Below are positions 33,498 through 41,496 of a stretch of DNA of 41,496 bases, piece by piece. The notes beneath the pieces were generated by a model that worked only from the letters and a program-made list of their open reading frames with translations, did no database searches and was not told where the DNA came from. Numbering within the stretch: position 1 is the first letter of the stretch; the number at the start of each line of letters is the position of its first letter. A program made the translations under genes and the position numbers. Where the stretch lies: the NCBI GenBank assembly GCA_000969725.1, contig JXSR01S063124.1; one strand, given 5' to 3'. Source of the DNA: Ophiothrix spiculata. Its lineage: Eukaryota > Echinodermata > Ophiuroidea > Amphilepidida > Ophiotrichidae.

Positions 33498-34714
33498 TAG
33501 TAGGATATAAAGTGATCACACTTCGGCAATTGACATCCAAAGTTTACAATAACACCAGGTAATAGAACCACACTTTAAACAGGGTGTCTCTAAAGATTTG
33601 TACTATGTTTGAAAGGATAAAAAGTGTTAGGAGAACATTTTTTTTTTTTGTAAACATACGATATTCATTTGATAATTATCAAAATATCCAGCTTTTAAAA
33701 TGAAAAATCATATGAATCATTCTGAAAATGACATAGTGACAAATGAGCTGTAAAGAATCTTGGAAAAATAGCAGTATCAGTATCACACACAACCAGGCTA
33801 ATCAGTCTTTCAAAATACTGGACTTTTAAAGCAATAATTCATGTTTACCAATCAAAAACCAAGTTTGCAAAAAAATATCTACATTCTTTTAGACATTTAA
33901 CTTTTTCCCAAAAGTAGTGGGAAATTACAAATAAAATAAGATATTTTTACACTTTCAAATGATCACTAACAAAAAAAAAGTCAATATTCCTGAGATTGGT
34001 CCATATATACATTTAAACTAAAATTATGAAGTATATAACCAAACATATTTCAATAAGCTAGTAAAAATTTTCAAGTTGATGTACTTAAATCATGTAGAGG
34101 CACCCTGTATATGTGTTGATATGGAGATCTTCCAATTTGAACATAACGCCTTAACAAGATTGTGCATTGGTGTGGTTTCCAAAATCAGGTTTAGTTCCAT
34201 GTGAGACAACCACTTGTAAGTGACGGTTTTAAGTGATGAACAGCAATTTAGTTGAGATAATTATGCCAAGGTATTTATTACATGATTGGAAATGCACTTC
34301 ATTTTTAAGTGCTTGGGATATCTAATGGTGTTCTATATTTTTGGTGTTAAAGCTAATACATTTGAAGACAATAATTCTACTATATGTGTGCTGAGGATGC
34401 ATGCATATATGTAAATGTATGCTATAATTTTATTTGACCTTTAACCTATTTCAACAGATTCGCTGAAATAAAAATGAGAGTATAAGTAAAAATGCACATT
34501 TGCTAGTAATTTTATCAATGTGTTTGTGTATAAATAAGTAATACTGTATACTGTTGAGGGTTAACTGTTAATATATTTTATTTTTGTGGCCTACTACCTG
34601 ACTGTATTTTAACGAGGATTTGATTTTGGAGTTTCCCGATGATAGCAGTTGAGTATCGTACTTTGCTTACAATTCCATCATTTTGACATGTACATAATTT
34701 CTCCGGTGCGCCTG

Positions 34715-35146
34715 TAAGATCCAAAATGGTTTCTTAACAACATAGATACGCTTATCTAATCCAATAATAAAGCCAGCGTAATACTGTTTTATCTCTGAGG
34801 GTGTTGACATTAATAATTTGTCAAGAACCAGATCTGTGGGGACATTTATATCATGATGTTAAACTTGTTCTTAAAAGTGAGAGACTGTGTATAGAATATT
34901 GATCTGAAGTATCTATGCATAATTAATTATGTTGCTTGTAAGCTGAGCCACAGTTGGAGCATGTATAGATCATATTAATTATAGATCCTACAAATGGGAT
35001 TTTATCCCTTGATTTGGGTGTATTATGATGGTATCCAGTGGGAATATCTATACAAATAAACTGGAGCTTCTGCTACTAATATTAATGTAGTCTGTATTTG
35101 AAGAAGCTCTGTTGTCAATTGAATTGTTAATTTGATGAAAAAATAT
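34715..35146. other. Conserved island 2, copy-2 counterpart
   Basis: About 97% identical to 18,336-18,765. The TAATTA-containing motifs are kept exactly. The minus-strand frame is interrupted here by TAA. Confidence 0.6.
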
Positions 35147-35705
35147 ATAAACATAGAGTATGATTTCTCAATTTGTAGAATGATTTAATGGTGGTTTTAT
35201 GTTTAGAATTAGCTTTTGAGGATAAAAAATGCAAAAGAACTTGATTTCCAAAAATTCATGATTTAACAGTCGTCGCCCCTGATTGTAAAATATCATTTTC
35301 TGCAAAATAGAGTATGCTTACAGTAATTTTTGTTTTGATAAATAATTCTGACCTTGAATATTGATGGATGAAATACAAAAGAAAGCATTGGTATGTTTTG
35401 TGACATAACATTTACCCCAATGTCTGGTATCATTCATTATTGTCAAAATAAAAGAGGCAATTCTTCTTACATTGCTTTCTCTTTATTTTGAATTGAATTG
35501 TGAAGTTCAATGGCAGGTTAGTATTATTTTCTGTATGTGAAAACTTTTGTAAGGGGGTCAGCTTTGCAAAATATCACAGTTTTGATGAGTTTTCATAATT
35601 TTTTGTTGAAATAGTCTTAGCTACACATTAAGTCCAAGTTTGTGGTAAATTGATATGATAAGGTGATGAAAACAAAAAATCAGTCCAAAACCTTTTTTTT
35701 TTTAA

Positions 35706-35724
35706 TGTGTGTGTGTGTGTGTGT
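35706..35724. repeat. (TG)n microsatellite
   Basis: Nine to ten TG units. Copy 1 has about five at 19,343-19,353. It marks the left edge of conserved island 3. Confidence 0.9.
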
Positions 35725-38700
35725 CAATTGAAAAAGCTTGCCAGGTCTTTATTGATTTCATTATTGTTGTTTTCACCACAGTCTTGACTTTTCCCTTATG
35801 TGATAAGTAAGTGAGATAAATAATTGTATTTGTCAATTAGGACTGTAGCTGGGATCATAATGACTTAACTGGATGAAATCTTGTGGCTTGCACCTGAAGC
35901 CTGATCTTATTCACTCCTTCTAATCATGATTAATTGGCTTGAACTACACACGCCATTATTCTCTGTTCACATTTCTCTGTCTTCCATCTTATACGGCTGT
36001 TTATTACATCACCGCTCATTGTATTTGATCAAAGATACTTCCAGCTTCAAATTAAGATTCTTAAAAGATGCATGGCATAAAGTATGTACATGGATAGCTT
36101 GCTCAGTCCGTGTGTGACTCCATAATCAACCCCCGGGGATCACTTTTATTGAAACAAGTGCACCATTTATAAATGGTGATTATGATGCATAAACGGGAGT
36201 GAAACACAGTGTATAAAACACAGGTAGGCATGGTTCTCATAGGACACATTGAAGGTTTCTAAAACCTGAAAAACATGGATAAAAAGGTATCAAAATTAAA
36301 ATAGTCGGAACCTGTTTAAGGTGTATAATTATGAAGAAACAACAAAAATAGAACATGCAGAAATTGTTTGGATTATAAAAAAGATGAAAACCTAAAATCA
36401 TGGTTTGTAGTTCATATAGTTGTGTAATCTATGTAGTATCTTTTTACTGGTTGAAATCTTAATGTTCTTCACATTTTTGTACCTAGATGATTATCGCAGA
36501 TAGTGTACATGCTTCAGTGGAAGTCCCCCTCCAGTCCCTCCCCCCATTGGGGAATTTGGACAGAATTTTGCTAATTTCTGGGATAGTTGTTTTAGGTTTC
36601 CTTTAAGACATAAATAATGCAGGGTTAGATGCTGTGAATTCATTTGTGTGGGTTTTGCCTGCTTGCATTTAACCTCAATTTAGTATGAAATTTAAGATGG
36701 GAATTGAGTTTCATTTATCTTGTGTGGTATGACTTCGGTATTAAAGGAAAGATGAATGCATTGAGATTTTATGATTCTATACTGTTGTGTGAACCAAAGC
36801 CTTGGCCATTTACCAATGGTAACTAACATGCACTACAACAGCAATTTTGATTTTTATGTTGAAAAATATCGCTCTGTTATTTTAGTTTAATTAGATAGGG
36901 AGGGAACATTATTTATTTACGAGACATTGTATTCACAAAACTGGAGCAAGCAGGTGCAATAAATTGTTGACATCAAAAAGAATAAATAAATAAAATGGAA
37001 TTGTCATCTCAATCACATAGAACATCAATTGCGATCACGATTTATATTGAATCACAAACTTGTTTAGAGCTAAATGAAAATTTAGATATGGATAGCAATA
37101 TATGTTAATCATCAACTTATTCGAAATATGTCAAATTTGAGGCATTATGATAGAACAGTAACCATGGCAACTGTCAATAGACTAATTTACCTTGTTAAGT
37201 TACATTATTTGTTGATAGGTTATAATGGAAGTGGTAAACTAAGAGCTATCAACATTACATGATCTGAATTAACTGGATGTTTGTTCTTTTGTGAAGGCAA
37301 CGACTGTCAAATTTAATCGGAAATTAACAAATTAAATAGATGCACTTTTCTGAACTTGAAACATTTGGTGTTTGTAGTATAATTGGATTCTATTGTCCTA
37401 AATCATGTACCTGTGTAGAGTATAAATTGGTTTTTGATGTGGGTATAAATAGCAACATGATTGGAATAAGTTGAGACGTGATTAACATTGCTTAAATAAA
37501 ATTCAGGTACAAGTTGTAATGCAAGTTGGATTACCTGTGATTATTTCACTTTCATTGTATCCATGGTATTTACTGACTTCTTCACTTTCCATAGAAGTGT
37601 CACTTTATTACATAGATGTGTACATCTTGCTCAGAGTTTTTAAATTTTAACAACTTGCATATTTTGCAAAATTGAAAACTTGCAGATTTGCTTTGACACT
37701 CATTTTGAAATTTTGTTTACTTGAGAAGTTTGTAGATTAATCTGTTTCCCAGTTAAACCTGGAAAATTTGTCAACTGTGTATGAAATGATGCATCCCTAA
37801 AATTGAAGTACATTGTGGTTTCACATATTCTACTTATACCTATTACTACTGATATTACATTTTGTAAACTTCCTTTTTTGAAAACAAAAGCCTACAAGCA
37901 CATGAATCCGGTGATGTCATTGTATTCATGCACATCTGCTTCATTCTAGATATATCATAGGTCAATGAACTTACATGTAGACATGATTCAGAAATGGACT
38001 GGTATCTTTATAACATTTTTTATTTTAAAGGGAAATTCTATATTTATAAAATATTTGATTACCACATGCTTAGTTCTTCATTATCATTAGATATATTTAG
38101 AGGTCATTGAATGAAGACATAGCATCAACATTAACAGTAATTTCAATGCAAAAATGTCATTCCTGGTTGTGATGTAAATGTACTTCCAAAGTTCCAATAG
38201 CCCCATATGTGATATAGAAGATTTAACTTTAACATTCTCTCTTGAGCTTAAGCTTTTCGATAAAATCTTATAAGCATAGTCTTAAATCATTGTCTGGTTT
38301 TGAACTGTACCGTACTGTAATGATGAATGAATGTCTTAGGTCTATTCAGCAGATTTTGTGATAAATCTGTCAATACATAATTAGGCAGTTTGATGATAAT
38401 GAGAATTATCACATATCACATATATAATTTATTGTTCAAAAAATATGAGCACCACATTTGCTATCTAATGTTGTTGGTACGAATTTTGTAATACTGCCTT
38501 ATTTGTTAATTGTTATGTAATATTAAACAAGCTTTAACTATTTATAAATAAGATAATTTACATTTTATATTGGCTTACCGAAGATCTTGTATTTTTGAAA
38601 TGGAATAAAAGTTTAATGCAATATGTTGTTAAACTAATTCAGTTTGAATTGCCTGACTTTCAAGTATTGTTTTACCTATCTTGAGTAGATAACACATTTT

Positions 38701-39738
38701 TACAAGCATAAATATATGAGATGATATGGAGACAATAATATGGCGGATGGGGGATGTAATAGTTAAAAAAAAGGACATAATTAAAACAATATAACTCACA
38801 TAGACCATCAAATATGGCCATTGTTTAATCTGTCAAATTCTCGTTTTCAAATAGAGGAGTAGCTGTAAGTATCCTGGATGAAGTTTTGGGTCTGGCATTA
38901 GCAACTGATTCTCAGACCTACATATGAGAGTTCAGGGTTAGGCCATGCTTGTCTTCATAATGCTGTCACAGATTATGTTACCACTTGAAATATAATGGCC
39001 AATTTTTACTTGGCTGCTGTGGATGAAAGCTGATCTTATTGAGTAAATAGGAAAGTGACTGAATGGGACTGCAGTTCATCTAGCCACTTAGAATTTGATC
39101 TTGATGTATTGAGCTTTGAAATATATGGTCAGTGTAGTGGTCAGATTTCTGATGGCCATTACTTGTGCATGTCATATGTGGGCGTAGATATTTGTATGTT
39201 ATAGAATTCTGTAACCGTGAAGCATTTTTTGCAAAAAATTGTATTACAGGTAGTCAGTTTTTCAATCCTCATTTTCCCCCAACTTTTGAAAACCAGGACA
39301 TGGCATTTTATTATTACTTGGCTGAACTATAATTTAAGTAGAATAGCGATATCTTACAAAAATTATAAAAAGTTGTAAGGAAAAATAATCATCAATCTAA
39401 ATGTTAAAGTTGATACTTAATTGGTAACTGAGTTCACAGACCACACAAGATGTGCCAGACAAAGAGATAATAAATAAAAAGTGCTTTTAATATAAATTTT
39501 CTGATCATACACTTATTGATACAACTCACATAAATCATGATATTCAATTATGTAAAAAGTGCACACATGAAATTAAGTCATTATTTACTCATTATGTGTA
39601 ATTGAAAAAAGATTATGTAGGTCCTTAAAAGTTGTAAATTATCTGTTAATCTAAAATGACATTGTTGAAATAATAATGGATGAATGGTATTAGGGGATTT
39701 GACTGTTGATAAAATTATTTTTACTATTAGATTACTTG

Positions 39739-40117
39739 GATAAGAATTAGTTCGATTAATAGAACCCTTGTTTTTTCGGGTGACACAAACATAACTAACA
39801 AGTCCAGTAATCTAGAAAGCCACTTTGCTACCTACCCCGAAAAATGTTTTTTTTTCGGGAGGAGCGGTCAGTCTGCCATGCAATCAGTCTGCTATGTATA
39901 ATTCTGGCTTCAGCAACTGCTGAATACTTTGATTGTGTGTGGGTGGTGTGCATGCTAGTTTTCAGTGAGTGGATGGTGTGTTTCTTTTAAACCTGGGCTG
40001 TAAACCTGGGCTGTAGCACAGTGGTAAGCTGTGGTATGATGTGATAGTGGATTTATATTGTGGATAGTAGAGTAACAGAGAAAAAGTCAAGGTCCTAGGA
40101 TCGGACTAGATAAGAAT
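39739..40117 (+). mobile_element. 361-bp tRNA-like insertion with 9-bp target duplication
   Basis: GATAAGAAT flanks the insert on both sides (39,739-39,747 and 40,109-40,117). Copy 1 near 23,785 has a single GATAAGAAT, an exact empty site. The insert holds TAGCACAGTGGTAAGC (A box at 40,014-40,024), a 13-bp tandem repeat AAACCTGGGCTGT just before it, and CCTAGGATCGG near the right end in B-box position. The tRNA-like part lies at the 3' side, not at the 5' end as in ordinary SINEs. At the left, TTTTTTCGGG and CCCCGAAAAA words can form a hairpin. No poly(A) tail. Confidence 0.75.
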
Positions 40118-40300
40118 AGCAATTAAGATTCTGATTTTGAATTTTGAAGTTGTAATTTACTGATCAATGATTTTTGTAAAACTTCTTTAAATATGAAAAT
40201 CACATATTTGCACATGTTGCTTTAATTCATGAGGAAGGGTCTAATAAAGTCTAGATATATCAGAGATTTTTATTGATTTTGGTTTTTGTTTACTGAGTTA

Positions 40301-40388
40301 GGGCACAGTACCACAGTGGTTAATGGTTTGTTGCAAAAATAGTATCTGCTGAGTTACGAGTATCCCCCATTCCCGGGTTAAATGTTGT
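40301..40388 (+). mobile_element. Degenerate tRNA-like (SINE) segment, copy-2 counterpart
   Basis: Partner of 23,974-24,062. The A-box region reads TACCACAGTGG, and the B box has decayed further (GGTTAAATGTT). Confidence 0.4.
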
Positions 40389-41044
40389 GGAAACACAATC
40401 AATTTAGAGATTTCATTTTGAAAAATAGGTCATGGGGTTTATGCTTTGTTTAACAGAAATAGTAAGTGTCCCAATCTTTTCATTTTATTCACCAAATCCA
40501 TCTCAGCAGCATGATGAGAAGCATAATAGTTTCTTCCTAAAAATAGGTCAGGCAATTTAGCCTATATCCAAAGAGACAAATTGGGAAATTTATGTTGTTC
40601 TTAAATTTCTTTTCTTTTAGTGTAAACAACATGTATTCTAATCATGAAATTTAACACCATCATAAATGTCAGTGATATTGAAATTTAATTTTGAAATGGT
40701 TGAAGATTTTGTTACAAAAATAACTGGAAGCCATGTTCTGGTTTGAGTGTTTGTATCGGCTGAATTTTGCTCCAGTATGTCACCCACTGACCCTTTAAAT
40801 ATTACGGCTGTCTAACGATGTAAAAGAAGAGATGGAAAAATAATACATGAGCTTTATCAAATGTGTCAGGTTCCGGTTAACTAAAGAAGTAATTCTTATT
40901 TCATTTTTGAATTCATAAATTATAGTTTTGTTGTTGCTATTTTTTGATATGATGGATTTGAAATCATAAGATTGTCATTTAATCACAAAAACTGAGTGTA
41001 TCACTTTTAAATTTTGTTATTCTGATGTATTCATGTTATTTGCT

Positions 41045-41135
41045 TTGCACCTGAACCCTATGAGATCTTCAAGTGGAATTCTCAATATTTAGATGTGCCT
41101 TGTACCGCCTTATAACCATGATGAATGATGCATGC
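41045..41135. other. Conserved island 6, copy-2 counterpart
   Basis: Identical over 91 bases to 24,720-24,810. Confidence 0.6.
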
Positions 41136-41496
41136 CTCTTGTCGTGAAAAAGGATGAATTTCAGGGGAAACAAACTCTCATCTGATACAATATTAAATGT
41201 CAAATTTCAATCCCTTAGATAAAAAGCAGAGCAAGGAACAGTAAACTAGCAAATATTCTATGAATATTTTTTATTTGAGAATTTGCTTTAGATTAAAAGG
41301 GTTCAAGTTTCAAGACAGGAAATTTAAATAATAGAATGCTGTGAGGATATGGACAGCATAGAAGTTAGTTTTCTGGATTCCCAGCAGTTGCCTCCTAATA
41401 GATATTATATAATTTTTCTTGATTAGGTTGCCTCTAATAGATATTATCCATTTGATTTTGTGCAATGTGTTATTTGAATATTGGAAAATATGATAA

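Larger units (their letters stand above)
31768..41496. repeat. Large segmental duplication, copy 2 (partner 15,711-26,105)
   Basis: Starts with TAACACATACAG directly after the MITE and runs to the window end, so the unit is truncated here. Insertions specific to this copy are the 419-bp MITE at 32,285, a longer (TG)n at 35,706 and a 361-bp insert at 39,748. It lacks the copy-1 solo LTR, LINE/SINE tail, 252-bp insert and second 128-bp unit. The frame at 31,767-31,952 (minus) resembles that at 15,718-15,924, but most differences change residues. Confidence 0.95.

Noticed and set aside
1..41496. CRISPR array, operon, prophage or other prokaryotic system
   Set aside because: There are no regularly spaced repeats, no dense coding and no ribosome binding sites. 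Splice-type motifs and SINE/LTR/MITE content point to an animal genome.

Overview
This window looks like intron or intergenic DNA from an AT-rich metazoan, probably a marine invertebrate. It has no operons, ribosome binding sites or long reading frames. It does have eukaryotic features: tRNA-derived SINE-like elements, a solo LTR with TATA box and poly(A) signal, Harbinger- and hAT-type MITEs, AG|GTAAGT splice-type junctions and a 50-N scaffold gap. I could not fix the phylum. Only one short reading frame (around 9.2-9.5 kb) looks plausibly like a real coding exon, and I do not recognise its product.

Layout. 0.3-1.2 kb is paralogous to 30.1-31.4 kb, and both copies carry an AG|GTAAGT junction. 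At 2.4 kb sits a palindromic Harbinger-type MITE. 3.7-8.4 kb is a direct duplication of a 2.2-2.4 kb unit with a third, partial copy of its 3' part. 8.85-9.7 kb holds a small tandem duplication, the candidate terminal exon and a poly(A) signal. 12-13.1 kb is another direct duplication, followed by a tRNA-like SINE head and a 112-bp tandem repeat at 14.45 kb.

The dominant structure is a large direct segmental duplication: about 15.71-26.1 kb corresponds to about 31.42-41.5 kb, the second copy running off the window. Each copy picked up its own insertions afterwards. Copy 1 has a LINE/SINE tail, a 252-bp insert with 6-bp target duplication, a 918-bp solo LTR and a 128-bp tandem duplication. Copy 2 has a 342-bp Harbinger MITE, a 419-bp MITE and a 361-bp tRNA-like insert. 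In several cases the other copy preserves the empty site. Between the duplicated tracts, 26.1-30.1 kb holds a hAT-type MITE with 8-bp target duplication, an (AAAT)n microsatellite and a young 93-bp repeat pair.

The two copies diverge unevenly. Most of the alignment differs by roughly 10-15% by eye, but several islands of about 90-430 bp are 96-100% identical, some with homeodomain- and TCF-like motifs. They are the best candidates for functional (regulatory, RNA or exon) sequence here. The N gap at 23.57 kb is flanked by sequence suggesting a collapsed tandem duplication of about 2.46 kb or a misassembly. I saw no convincing novel molecular system; the main interest is this paralog-versus-paralog record of conservation and element insertion. 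All percentages are counts by eye, not computed alignments.
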